Assembly: GCA_902779395.1 (NCBI GenBank)
Contig: CACZBK010000016.1
Span: 1-64,000, forward strand
Length of the DNA stretch: 64,000 nucleotides
Reading direction: 5' to 3'
Source: an uncultured Lachnospiraceae bacterium
GTDB taxonomy: Bacteria > Bacillota > Clostridia > Lachnospirales > Lachnospiraceae
Both the position numbers and the translations under genes were made by a program. The notes under the pieces are model-generated. The model ran no database searches, had not been told where the DNA came from, and saw only the letters and a list, made by a program, of their open reading frames with translations. Of the stretch, positions 8,476 to 16,718 are shown one piece after another (within the stretch, counting starts at the first letter, position 1; each line of letters begins with the position of its first letter).

Positions 8476-10134
8476 ATGAACCTTTCACCACTTCAGAAAG
8501 CAAGATATGAGTATTCACCCAAGCTGCCCGGAATGCTGAGAAACGGTATTTCCGATATCTGCGTTAAGGAAGGCAGCGCAACGGCCAGTGTAGCTGATCA
8601 GGATAAGATCAAAGCGCTGTTTCCCAATACATACGGCAAGCCCGAGATCACTTTTGAAAAGGGTGCAAACACCTCGGCATCAAAGAAGCAGGTTGTAGGC
8701 GTTATCCTTTCCGGCGGCCAGGCTCCCGGAGGACATAACGTTATCTCAGGTCTTTATGATGCTTTGAAGGCTACAAATAAAGAAAATGTTCTTTTAGGCT
8801 TTAAGGGCGGTCCCGACGGCCTTCTTAAAGATGATTATGTTGAATTTGATGACAAGTTCATTGATGCATACAGAAATACCGGCGGTTTTGATATCATCGG
8901 TTCCGGCCGTACCAAGCTTGAGACTAAGGAGCAGTTCGCTATCGTAGCTGAGAACGCAAAGAAGAACGGCCTTACCGCTATCGTTATCATCGGCGGTGAT
9001 GATTCAAATACAAATGCCGCTACTCTTGCAGAGTATATGGCAGCAAACAATACCGGCGTTCAGGTTATCGGATGCCCCAAGACCATCGACGGTGACCTTA
9101 AGAATGAGGATATCGAGGCTTCTTTCGGTTTTGATACCGCTACCAAGACTTATTCAGAGCTTATCGGTAACATCGAAAGAGATGCCAATTCAGCTAAGAA
9201 GTACTGGCACTTCATCAAGGTTATGGGACGCAGTGCTTCACATGTAGCTCTTGAGTGTGCACTTAAGACCCAGCCTAATATCTGCCTTATAGGTGAGGAA
9301 GTGGCTGCAAAGAAGATGTCACTTTCACAGATCACAAACTATATCACTGACGCTGTTGAAAAGCGCGGCAATAACGGAAACAACTTCGGTGTGGCTATCA
9401 TCCCCGAGGGTATCGTTGAGTTTGTTCCCGAGTTCTCAGCTCTTATCGCAGAGATCAACGAGCTTCTTGCAGGCGCTAAGACCGAAGAGTTCAACGCTCT
9501 TCCCGACTGGGCAGCTAAGTATGATTTCATTAAGAAGGGACTGAGTGCAGAGTCCTTCAAGGTATTTGATATCCTGCCTCAGGGAATCCAGCAGCAGCTC
9601 TTCCTTGAGAGAGATCCTCACGGCAACGTACAGGTTTCACTCATCGAATCCGAAAAGCTCTTCTCCGAGATGGTTAAGAGTGAGCTGGCTAAGAGAAAGG
9701 CAGCAGGTACTTATAAGGGCAAATTCGGTGCACAGCATCACTTCTTTGGATATGAAGGAAGATGTGCATTCCCTTCAAACTTCGATGCTGATTACTGCTA
9801 TTCACTGGGATATAATGCATTCATGCTTATCCAGTATGGCTATACCGGCTACCTTTCAAAGGTATCCAATCTGTCAAAGCCTGCTGAGGAGTGGGTTGCA
9901 GGCGGTATGCCCATCACCAAGATGATGAACATGGAAAGAAGAAACGGTGAGGATAAGCCTGTTATCAGAAAGGCTCTTGTAGAGCTGGACGGCAAGCCCT
10001 TCAAGTTCTTCGAAGCTCACAGAGACGAGTGGGCAGTTGAGACCGCATTTACTTATCCCGGAGCTATACAGTACTACGGCCCCGCAGAGGTATGCGACCT
10101 TACCACAGTTACTCTGGCACTTGAAAAAGGCTGA
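8476..10134 (+). CDS. pfp: PPi-dependent 6-phosphofructokinase, long form
   Basis: Pyrophosphate:fructose-6-phosphate phosphotransferase, the reversible step between fructose 6-phosphate and fructose 1,6-bisphosphate that uses PPi instead of ATP. Visible motifs are [30 protein letters not shown] and MGRSASH. The second Asp of GGDD and the Lys of PKTIDGDL are the residues associated with PPi use. At 552 residues it is the long (plant-like) type. Codon use is strongly biased to a small set, as expected for a highly expressed glycolytic gene. It has its own promoter, an AAAAGGAG site and a strong terminator, so it is transcribed alone. Confidence 0.93.
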   Translation: MNLSPLQKARYEYSPKLPGMLRNGISDICVKEGSATASVADQDKIKALFPNTYGKPEITFEKGANTSASKKQVVGVILSGGQAPGGHNVISGLYDALKATNKENVLLGFKGGPDGLLKDDYVEFDDKFIDAYRNTGGFDIIGSGRTKLETKEQFAIVAENAKKNGLTAIVIIGGDDSNTNAATLAEYMAANNTGVQVIGCPKTIDGDLKNEDIEASFGFDTATKTYSELIGNIERDANSAKKYWHFIKVMGRSASHVALECALKTQPNICLIGEEVAAKKMSLSQITNYITDAVEKRGNNGNNFGVAIIPEGIVEFVPEFSALIAEINELLAGAKTEEFNALPDWAAKYDFIKKGLSAESFKVFDILPQGIQQQLFLERDPHGNVQVSLIESEKLFSEMVKSELAKRKAAGTYKGKFGAQHHFFGYEGRCAFPSNFDADYCYSLGYNAFMLIQYGYTGYLSKVSNLSKPAEEWVAGGMPITKMMNMERRNGEDKPVIRKALVELDGKPFKFFEAHRDEWAVETAFTYPGAIQYYGPAEVCDLTTVTLALEKG

Positions 10135-10166
10135 GCAATTTAATTTATTGATGTAATAGAAACCGC

Positions 10167-10215
10167 ATGGACGGATATTATGGTATTGGAGTACCATAAG
10201 ATCCGTCCATCTTTT
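10167..10215 (+). terminator. Rho-independent terminator after pfp
   Basis: ATGGACGGAT (10167-10176) pairs with ATCCGTCCAT (10201-10210), with an inner TTATGGTA/TACCATAA stem, followed by CTTTTT. Confidence 0.95.
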
Positions 10216-10311
10216 TAGAATTTTACGGGTGTTTAAATCTTTATCTGTATCAGGCAGATATGGAAGAGGTGTTACGATAAATCCTAAAAAGGCAATTGAG
10301 CTTTTAGCTTC

Positions 10312-10340
10312 TTGACAAAAACTATAACAAATTATAACAT
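10312..10340 (+). promoter_or_regulatory. Promoter of the AAA-type ATPase gene
   Basis: A consensus TTGACA (10312-10317), 17 bases and TAACAT (10335-10340). The spacer and -10 box are themselves made of two TATAACA repeats of the array described separately. Confidence 0.65.
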
Positions 10341-10387
10341 GGTAGAAAAGTTATAACAAATTATAACAGAAAGGGAAAATTATAACA
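10323..10387 (+). repeat. Five-copy TATAACA array over promoter and leader
   Basis: TATAACA begins at 10323, 10333, 10352, 10362 and 10381, giving intervals of 10, 19, 10 and 19 bases, a 29-base period of paired sites. The first two copies lie within the promoter spacer and -10 box. Copies three and four lie in the expected mRNA leader. The fifth ends four bases before the ATG and sits between a weak AAAGGG site and the start codon. The spacing of about one helical turn within a pair suggests a multi-site operator, perhaps bound by the winged-helix end of the ATPase itself. Confidence 0.75.
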
Positions 10388-10391
10388 GATC

Positions 10392-11450
10392 ATGAAAACA
10401 AATCCCTTTTCAGTCTCCTTTGGAACGGAGCCGGCTAATTATATTTCAAGGTTTATACAGACGGATGAGGTTATTGAAGCATTTACAGCGGATAATGCTT
10501 CTGATCATATTTTTATGATCACCGGAGTAAGAGGTTCGGGGAAGACGGTTTTACTTACAGTGCTTTCTGATCATATTGCATCTTTGGGCGACTGGATAGT
10601 GATCAATGTTACACCCGAAACGGATATTCTTGATAAGATGGTGTCAAAGCTGTATAACAATAAAGCGCTCAGGAAGCTTTTTGTTAAAGCTAGCATCAAT
10701 CTGTCGGTAATGGGACAGGGGATTACTATCGAGAACAAAGCGCCTGTATATGATGCGGAAACTGTTCTGGAGCAGATGCTTACAGAATTGAAAAAGCATG
10801 GGAAAAAGGTACTGGTCGCGCTGGATGAAGCGGTTAATAATCAATATGTGAAGATATTCAGTGCGTCGTTTCAGATCCTTATACGACAGAAACTGCCTGT
10901 GTTTTTGTTGATGACAGGGCTGTATGAGAACATCAATAATCTTCAGAATGAGAAAACTCTTACATTCCTTTATCGTGCGCCTAAGATAATGCTTGACCCT
11001 CTGAATATCGGCGCAGTTGCCAGAAGTTATCGTGATATTCTAAAGATTGATGAAAATACTGCCTCCGAAATGGCCAGGCTTACAAAAGGATATCCGTATG
11101 CTTATCAGCTGCTTGGATATCTGTATTGGAACAGATTTATTTCGGGCGGAGAAAAAGCTGATATAGAGATGCTTATGTCTGAATTTGACAACAGGTTAGA
11201 GAATTATGTATATGAGAAGATATGGTCGGAGCTTTCGCCTAAGGAACAGGAAATCCTGTCTTTGATCAAAGATGATGAGAGGATCAAAGTGGCGGATATA
11301 CGGGAGAAACTCGAACTTACATCATCGGCTATGTCTGTTTATCGGGACCGTTTAAACAAAAAGGGGCTTATAGATGTATCCCGCTTTGGATATATATCTT
11401 TGAAACTACCGCGTTTTTCTGCTATTACACGTATATGGACGGAGAACTAA
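10392..11450 (+). CDS. AAA/STAND-like ATPase with C-terminal winged helix
   Basis: This 352-residue protein has a Walker A GVRGSGKT near residue 49 and a Walker B-like VLVALDEA near 145. A C-terminal segment (about 275-340: SPKEQEILSLIKDDERIKVADIREKLELTSSAMSVYRDRLNKKGLID, reported here only as a winged-helix pattern) looks like a DNA-binding winged helix. This matches ORC/Cdc6-like 'archaeal ATPase' proteins scattered through clostridia, whose roles are mostly unknown. No partner gene is adjacent. The TATAACA array immediately before it suggests self-regulation. The ribosome-binding site is weak and far from the ATG. Confidence 0.7.
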   Translation: MKTNPFSVSFGTEPANYISRFIQTDEVIEAFTADNASDHIFMITGVRGSGKTVLLTVLSDHIASLGDWIVINVTPETDILDKMVSKLYNNKALRKLFVKASINLSVMGQGITIENKAPVYDAETVLEQMLTELKKHGKKVLVALDEAVNNQYVKIFSASFQILIRQKLPVFLLMTGLYENINNLQNEKTLTFLYRAPKIMLDPLNIGAVARSYRDILKIDENTASEMARLTKGYPYAYQLLGYLYWNRFISGGEKADIEMLMSEFDNRLENYVYEKIWSELSPKEQEILSLIKDDERIKVADIREKLELTSSAMSVYRDRLNKKGLIDVSRFGYISLKLPRFSAITRIWTEN

Positions 11451-11505
11451 AACATTTGGGCCGTCATCTTATTAAGTAAAAATCAATCGTTTTGGTAAAG
11501 CGTGA

Positions 11506-12624
11506 ATGAAATTATTTAAGAACCTTCAGACATCGATCAAAGAAAACAAAACATTAGAGGACCGGTTTTTTGCAGTTGTTGTGCTGGTGGGACTCGTGAT
11601 CGTTACGGTTTCCGAGATCGTGACCTACTTAGAAGACATCACATACATAGCCAATCTGGGTACGGCGATCGGCGGAGTCATGCTCCTTCTGGTGATGTAT
11701 GAGGCATATGTGCGCAAGAAGATGGAAAGAGCGCGAATAATGCTGTGCTACACCTTTAACTGTTTTGTGATACCCATTACTTTCTTTACCTGCGGAGGGA
11801 TCGATTCCGGTATGCCGCTGTATATGCTGGCCGGGATATTTACCGTGATCCCTATCTTAAAAGGCATGCACAGGTTTATCTGTATGCTCGTTTCCTTCTT
11901 TGTGGATCTGCTTTGTCTGGCAGCGGCCTACTATCTGACCGTAAACGCGGATGCTCTGGGAGATCTTAAGCAGAAACTCCTGCCCGGTCTGTCGCTGGGA
12001 TCACGTTATGTTGATGTCGCCTGTTCTATCATACTTATCGGTCTTTATGTGATGATCACCACCGCGCTCGTAATGGATGCATACCAGAGAGAGCGTGCCA
12101 GCAGGGAGGAGCTCCTTGTCAAGCTGGACGACCTTTCAAAACGTGACGAGCTCACCGGATTATACAACAGGCGCGAGCTTTTCCGTTTTCTGGAAGATAT
12201 GCCGGCAGAAGATGATAGTTATTATCTCTGCATGACCGATATCGACCATTTCAAGAATGTCAATGATACATACGGGCATGTCTTCGGTGATCTTGTTCTG
12301 CGTACTCTTGCTGCCATCATGGCAGAAGAAGTCCGGAATGAGGAAGGTGAGCTGGCCGCAAGATACGGCGGGGAAGAATTTCTGATAGTGGTCAGAGCTG
12401 CAGGGATGTCAGAAGCACTGCAGCGTATCGACAGCATACGCAGGCGCTTCACCGGCATGAAATGGGAAGCCGATGATGCGCTTATCACATCCTTCAGCGG
12501 CGGTATCGTACACTGTTCCGAATACCGGTCATATTCTGATGCGATCAGCAGCGCCGACAAGCTTCTCTATACAGCAAAAGAATCCGGCCGTAACAGGATC
12601 GAGCATTGTGCACAGGCTAAATGA
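11506..12624 (+). CDS. Membrane-bound diguanylate cyclase (GGDEF)
   Basis: About 200 N-terminal residues with six or so hydrophobic segments are followed by a GGDEF domain with RDELTGLYNRREL, a DIDHFKNVNDTYGH metal/nucleotide segment and an intact GGEEF active site. It should make cyclic di-GMP from two GTP at the membrane. The product-inhibition RxxD motif expected five residues before GGEEF is not present (the position reads EEGE), so feedback inhibition at the I-site is unlikely. The ribosome-binding site is poor. An HD-GYP protein, the opposing type of enzyme, is encoded at 30.3 kb. Confidence 0.88.
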   Translation: MKLFKNLQTSIKENKTLEDRFFAVVVLVGLVIVTVSEIVTYLEDITYIANLGTAIGGVMLLLVMYEAYVRKKMERARIMLCYTFNCFVIPITFFTCGGIDSGMPLYMLAGIFTVIPILKGMHRFICMLVSFFVDLLCLAAAYYLTVNADALGDLKQKLLPGLSLGSRYVDVACSIILIGLYVMITTALVMDAYQRERASREELLVKLDDLSKRDELTGLYNRRELFRFLEDMPAEDDSYYLCMTDIDHFKNVNDTYGHVFGDLVLRTLAAIMAEEVRNEEGELAARYGGEEFLIVVRAAGMSEALQRIDSIRRRFTGMKWEADDALITSFSGGIVHCSEYRSYSDAISSADKLLYTAKESGRNRIEHCAQAK

Positions 12625-12654
12625 AAGCGGAATGCTCTGTGATCGATGAATGCA

Positions 12655-15093
12655 TTATTTATTTGCGGGCAAAGCTATACCATATCTTTCTCTGATATCG
12701 TCTGAGGGGACATAGTCACCAAGATATTCATCTGCTTTCCGGAGCATTCCCTCATAGGATAACCAGGGAATACGCTGGGGAACGAAATCGTCATCTATGA
12801 GGATAAGATCGTTGCCGTCCCTGCCTGTGATAAGACCGGTCTCACATACTATATTAAACTTATCATCCAGAAGATATGATCTGGTACCGCTGATAATATA
12901 GCATTCGGTCAGATCGTTATAGCGAAAATCAAACAGATCATCCTCATCGGGACCCACCAGGGTATTTACGCAGACCTTTGTTTCTGTATCGATTATCTTT
13001 ATTACTTTATCTATGAACTGGACCAGAAGGTATTTTTTATCAAGCGAATATATCGCGAAATTTGCCATCTCTTTGTTCACGTTATATTCCTCGTCGTCAA
13101 ATATGTCTGTATCTTCGATCTCGCTGTATTCCTGAAAGGCGGCAGTATCAGCAGCCTGTGTTGCGAGAGGGCTGATCATATCCGAGTATCTGATAATATA
13201 ATTGGACATCCAGAATTTACAGAACAGATCTCCGTTTATGAAGACTGCGGTGTCTATATCCTCTGAAGGAGCAGTGGTATAAAAATCGCTTATTTTTGTA
13301 ACACTTTCATCATCGCAGTATAATACTGATCCATCCTCCAGAATGAAATGGAACCAGTTATCGTCTACCCAGCATGAACAGATCATGTCGGAAAAAGTGT
13401 GTTCTTTAAGAAGTTCTCCGCTTTCCCTGTCAAATACCTGTATATCATACATTCCGCAAACCATTAAATAGCGGTCCGTAACGGCTGTGCCTGCTGATTC
13501 GATCTTATAATTGTCTGATGTATGTTTCCACAGCTCGCGTCCTGTATTTGAATCTATGGCATATATATCCGTACTGAAAGCACTGGATTCTGACATGCCT
13601 GTAAGCGCCACATAGATAATGCCGCTGTCTGATACACAGCTGATATCATACCGCTCGTCAAAGCGGGCTGTATATTTTACCTCTCCGCTGTATTCATCAA
13701 AAAGACACACCCGGCAGCTGTCTCCGGTATCAAAACCGATCAGTACATCGCCGTCGCTGAAACTTACACAGTTGGTCCAGAGATCATCACAGTTAAGCGC
13801 TTTTTTTATATCCAGTGTATACATTACCTCTCCGTAATTATCAACAGCATACACTATGTCACTGAAGCAGGCTAAAGTTACGAAACCGTCGTCACTGCTG
13901 TAAAGAAATGATTCGGAATCAATATCAACGCTTTTTGATGTCTGATCCTCTAAGGAGTAGTATGTAGCTTCTCCGTTATCACATACAAGTACGCCTTTCT
14001 CTCCGCAGAAGGCAGCTTCAAACATACCGAAAGTACCGACGGTCTTTCTTTTATCTATCTTTTTGACCAGACTTGCGTCAGATACGTTATAGACAAAAAA
14101 GCTGTCATCATCGGATGTAAGTATGTAATTTCCGTCAAAGGATACAGTGTAATCGATCAGCCATCCGTCAGTATCGTAGACACAGACGGGAGAGTGCCGG
14201 GAGGATACTTTATAAATATCCATCGCAGAAACAAGGGCGTTGAAAGCAGAGTTGTTGAAGCCGGCTTCTTTATTGTCAGGCAGCACGTTTCTTACTGCAT
14301 ATACCGCGTCTTTGCGCCGGCCTTCCTGCAGCAGCTGCCTGGACGCATTTGCCATGGTCCCCGCAAAACTGTCCTGAAGCTCGGCATACTGCTCATTTAT
14401 CATCTCGTTTTGTCTGCTTATCTTGATAAGAGCGGATGTCGCAAAAACGGCAAATCCCAGAACTGCAGCACCTATACTTCCGAACACTGCAGCCATGCGA
14501 CGCATCTTCTGTTCGCGCTGACGCTGGCGAAGGTCATCAAATTCAAGACCGAACATTGCGGCAGCCAGTTTGATCACCGCAGTATCCATGGCTTTCAGAA
14601 CCTCTTTTTTATTTTCTCCGCGGGTGTCTGCAGCAAGAGGTTCCAGCTCCTTCCGGATGATCACTTTTTCGCCTTTTTCGTCAACCGTTTTCACTTCCTC
14701 AAGGGTAAGGATCTCCGGAAAAGAATTGACAGGCTCATCCTCTGCCAGTATTACAAGTATATGATCCCTGTTATGGGTCTGAAGAAAGGTCTCAATTTCC
14801 TTCATGCACCAGCGTGACTGGGGATATCGTGGAGTACAGACTGTGATGAGATAATCGGAATTTCGGAGAGCCTCATTGATCGGTTCGGAAAGATTGTCTG
14901 CAAGGGGCAGTTCATCTACATCCCTGAAGACCCTGTTTATACGCGTTCTGCCGTTTTTTACCTTTTTCAGGACAGATTTGGGCAGTTTGAAATTTTCCAG
15001 TTTCTTATGAAGATTTTCCACGACAAAACTGTCGAACTCGCTGTGTCTGTAACTTATGAAGGCATCGTATTTTACATCTTTCAGATTTGCCAT
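12655..15093 (-). CDS. TIR domain - membrane helix - beta-propeller protein
   Basis: This 812-residue protein begins with a TIR domain (about residues 8-150: YDAFISYRHSEFD, VFRDVDELPL, SDYLITVCTPRYPQS, then WCMKEIETFL, where the Glu is in the usual NADase position). A charged stretch, one membrane helix (about 205-227) and a coiled region follow. The remaining ~530 residues are short beta-strand repeats with many Asp and Tyr, typical of a WD40/PQQ-like propeller. Expected topology is TIR inside and propeller outside. Bacterial TIR domains often degrade NAD or make signalling nucleotides in phage defence, but similar anchored TIR-propeller proteins in gut clostridia have no proven role. A GGGAG site precedes the ATG. 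No defence partner is adjacent. Confidence 0.8.
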   Translation of the reverse strand: MANLKDVKYDAFISYRHSEFDSFVVENLHKKLENFKLPKSVLKKVKNGRTRINRVFRDVDELPLADNLSEPINEALRNSDYLITVCTPRYPQSRWCMKEIETFLQTHNRDHILVILAEDEPVNSFPEILTLEEVKTVDEKGEKVIIRKELEPLAADTRGENKKEVLKAMDTAVIKLAAAMFGLEFDDLRQRQREQKMRRMAAVFGSIGAAVLGFAVFATSALIKISRQNEMINEQYAELQDSFAGTMANASRQLLQEGRRKDAVYAVRNVLPDNKEAGFNNSAFNALVSAMDIYKVSSRHSPVCVYDTDGWLIDYTVSFDGNYILTSDDDSFFVYNVSDASLVKKIDKRKTVGTFGMFEAAFCGEKGVLVCDNGEATYYSLEDQTSKSVDIDSESFLYSSDDGFVTLACFSDIVYAVDNYGEVMYTLDIKKALNCDDLWTNCVSFSDGDVLIGFDTGDSCRVCLFDEYSGEVKYTARFDERYDISCVSDSGIIYVALTGMSESSAFSTDIYAIDSNTGRELWKHTSDNYKIESAGTAVTDRYLMVCGMYDIQVFDRESGELLKEHTFSDMICSCWVDDNWFHFILEDGSVLYCDDESVTKISDFYTTAPSEDIDTAVFINGDLFCKFWMSNYIIRYSDMISPLATQAADTAAFQEYSEIEDTDIFDDEEYNVNKEMANFAIYSLDKKYLLVQFIDKVIKIIDTETKVCVNTLVGPDEDDLFDFRYNDLTECYIISGTRSYLLDDKFNIVCETGLITGRDGNDLILIDDDFVPQRIPWLSYEGMLRKADEYLGDYVPSDDIRERYGIALPANK

Positions 15094-15135
15094 AACCGCT
15101 TCTCCCTGACCGCATATTTATTCAAAACATTTATA

Positions 15136-15141
15136 ATTATA
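15136..15141 (-). promoter_or_regulatory. -10 box for the TIR-propeller gene
   Basis: On the reverse strand a consensus TATAAT lies about 43 bases before the ATG. A clear -35 box is not visible. Confidence 0.35.
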
Positions 15142-15184
15142 CATCCGGTCCATTGAAAATAACAATAATAAAAGCTCTGTGATT

Positions 15185-15213
15185 TTGACATTTGCTTTTA
15201 TATAAAATATAAT
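15185..15213 (+). promoter_or_regulatory. Consensus promoter of the EamA transporter gene
   Basis: TTGACA, a 17-base AT-rich spacer and TATAAT, with both boxes exact; transcription would start about 15-20 bases before the ATG. Confidence 0.8.
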
Positions 15214-15237
15214 TGCGGAATCGGAAAGGGCTGGGTC

Positions 15238-16143
15238 ATGAGTGCTGGAGAAGATAAAAGGAAAACTAAAGGGTTTGATAATGGGATGTTAAAGGGTGTT
15301 CTGTGCATTATGCTTGCAGCTCTCGGCTTTTCGCTGATGACCTTTTTTGTGCGCCTGGCAGGGGATGTGCCCACCATGCAAAAGGCTTTTTTCAGGAATT
15401 TCTTTGCGGCGATCATCGCTATGGTTCCCATACTAAGATCTGAAGATAAATTCCGTATAAAGAAGGGATGTTTTCCCGATATCGCCTGCCGCTGCCTCTT
15501 CGGGACCAGCGGGCTTTTGTGTAATTTTTATGCCATCGATCATCTGGGGATAGCGGATGCGAATATGCTCAATAAGCTTTCGCCTTTCTTTGCAATCCTG
15601 CTGTCGATACCGCTTATTAAGGAAGTGCCTAACCTGGTGGATATAATATCCACGATGGTTGCTTTTACCGGAGCATTGTTCATCATCCGCCCCGGTGGGG
15701 ATGTTTCCGTATTTCCGGCCCTGATGGGCCTTTATGGGGGCTTCGGAGCCGGCACTGCTTATGTGTTTGTACGCAGACTGGGGATAAAAGGTGAGCGCAC
15801 TCCGGTGATAGTGCTGTGCTTTTCTCTTTTCTCCTGCATGGTCACGCTGCCTTTTCTGATCTTTGACTTTCATCCCATGAGCGGGGCGCAGTGGCTATGC
15901 CTTATCCTTGCAGGACTTGGGGCATCCCTCGGACAGTTTTCCATAACCACTGCATACAAATTTGCTCCTGCTAAGGAAATATCGGTATTTGATTATACCC
16001 AGGTCATATTTGCGGCAATACTTGGAATGGTATTTCTTAATGAAACGCCCGTTCCTTTAAGTATAGCAGGTTATATTATCATTATCGGTACCGCGGTTTT
16101 CAGATGGTATTATATAAAAAAGAGAGATTCAGGATCAGTCTGA
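15238..16143 (+). CDS. EamA/DMT-superfamily transporter
   Basis: The 301-residue protein contains about ten hydrophobic helices in two similar halves, the layout of EamA drug/metabolite transporters. Typical features are MLAALGFSLMTFFVRLAG at the start of the first half, NKLSPFFAILL in the middle and FDYTQVIFAAILGMVFLNE near the end. Substrates in this family range from amino acids to nucleotides and cannot be predicted here. The gene is divergent from the TIR gene, has a consensus promoter and an AAAGGG site, and ends convergent to an XRE regulator. Confidence 0.85.
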   Translation: MSAGEDKRKTKGFDNGMLKGVLCIMLAALGFSLMTFFVRLAGDVPTMQKAFFRNFFAAIIAMVPILRSEDKFRIKKGCFPDIACRCLFGTSGLLCNFYAIDHLGIADANMLNKLSPFFAILLSIPLIKEVPNLVDIISTMVAFTGALFIIRPGGDVSVFPALMGLYGGFGAGTAYVFVRRLGIKGERTPVIVLCFSLFSCMVTLPFLIFDFHPMSGAQWLCLILAGLGASLGQFSITTAYKFAPAKEISVFDYTQVIFAAILGMVFLNETPVPLSIAGYIIIIGTAVFRWYYIKKRDSGSV

Positions 16144-16182
16144 ATGAGACGCTCAGGCAGTATCTCTTCCCGGAAAGAAGGG

Positions 16183-16530
16183 CTACTTCCCTTTATGCAG
16201 GGTTACATACATGTTCAGATATTCAAGCAGGGCTTTTTTCTCCGTGATATCGTTGCTGCGAAGTGTTTCTATGATATCTTCCGGGATCGGAATATCTTCT
16301 CCCAGAGCTGTCTTGCCAAGGATCAGATAATCGGTACTCGTGTCCAGCGCATTACATGCGTTTATGAGATTCTCAAAAGAAAAACGTGATCTTCCGCATT
16401 CGACAGCACTTAAATGCTTAACGCTGATATCAACGATATCAGCCAGCTGTTCCTGCGTCATCCCTTTCATCTTGCGCGTTGTCTGGATTCTTTTGCCTAT
16501 CTGTCTGTTGAGTTCGGGATCAGTCTTCAT
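16183..16530 (-). CDS. XRE-family helix-turn-helix regulator
   Basis: A 115-residue protein with an N-terminal lambda-repressor-like helix-turn-helix (about residues 8-65: IGKRIQTTRKMKGMTQEQLA, then VDISVKHLSAVECGR) and a short helical tail. An AGGAGGAG site precedes the ATG. It is convergent with the EamA gene and divergent from aspS. Upstream DNA holds the repeated octamer GGTGTATA (near 16548 and 16631) and the odd palindrome CACCTG-G-CAGGTG (16621-16633), possible operator candidates. Confidence 0.85.
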   Translation of the reverse strand: MKTDPELNRQIGKRIQTTRKMKGMTQEQLADIVDISVKHLSAVECGRSRFSFENLINACNALDTSTDYLILGKTALGEDIPIPEDIIETLRSNDITEKKALLEYLNMYVTLHKGK

Positions 16531-16657
16531 GTCGCTCCTCCTGCCGGGTGTATATGACTGTACCTATACTATATGTGAAAACTGAGATTTTGAGAAAGGC
16601 CCGGGAGGTTTATATAGATGCACCTGGCAGGTGTATACAGGACGGTCAGTAAATGGC

Positions 16658-16686
16658 TTGAAAATAGGGCGTGATTATGCTAAAAT
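16658..16686 (+). promoter_or_regulatory. Promoter of the aspS-gatCAB-addBA operon
   Basis: TTGAAA, a 17-base spacer and TAAAAT, about 33 bases before the aspS ATG. No T-box specifier or antiterminator structure fits in this short leader. Confidence 0.65.
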
Positions 16687-16718
16687 TATTCGATTGTAAT
16701 ACATTGGAGGGATCAAAG

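Noticed and set aside
10323..10387. Repeat array as a CRISPR
   Set aside because: The repeat unit is only 7 bases, the spacers are 3 and 12 bases and repetitive themselves, and no cas gene is present.
12655..16530. TIR gene plus EamA and XRE genes as one defence island
   Set aside because: The genes point in different directions with separate promoters, and EamA and XRE proteins have no defence signature here.
16531..16718. T-box leader before aspS
   Set aside because: The promoter is only about 30 bases from the ATG, leaving no room for specifier stem and antiterminator.
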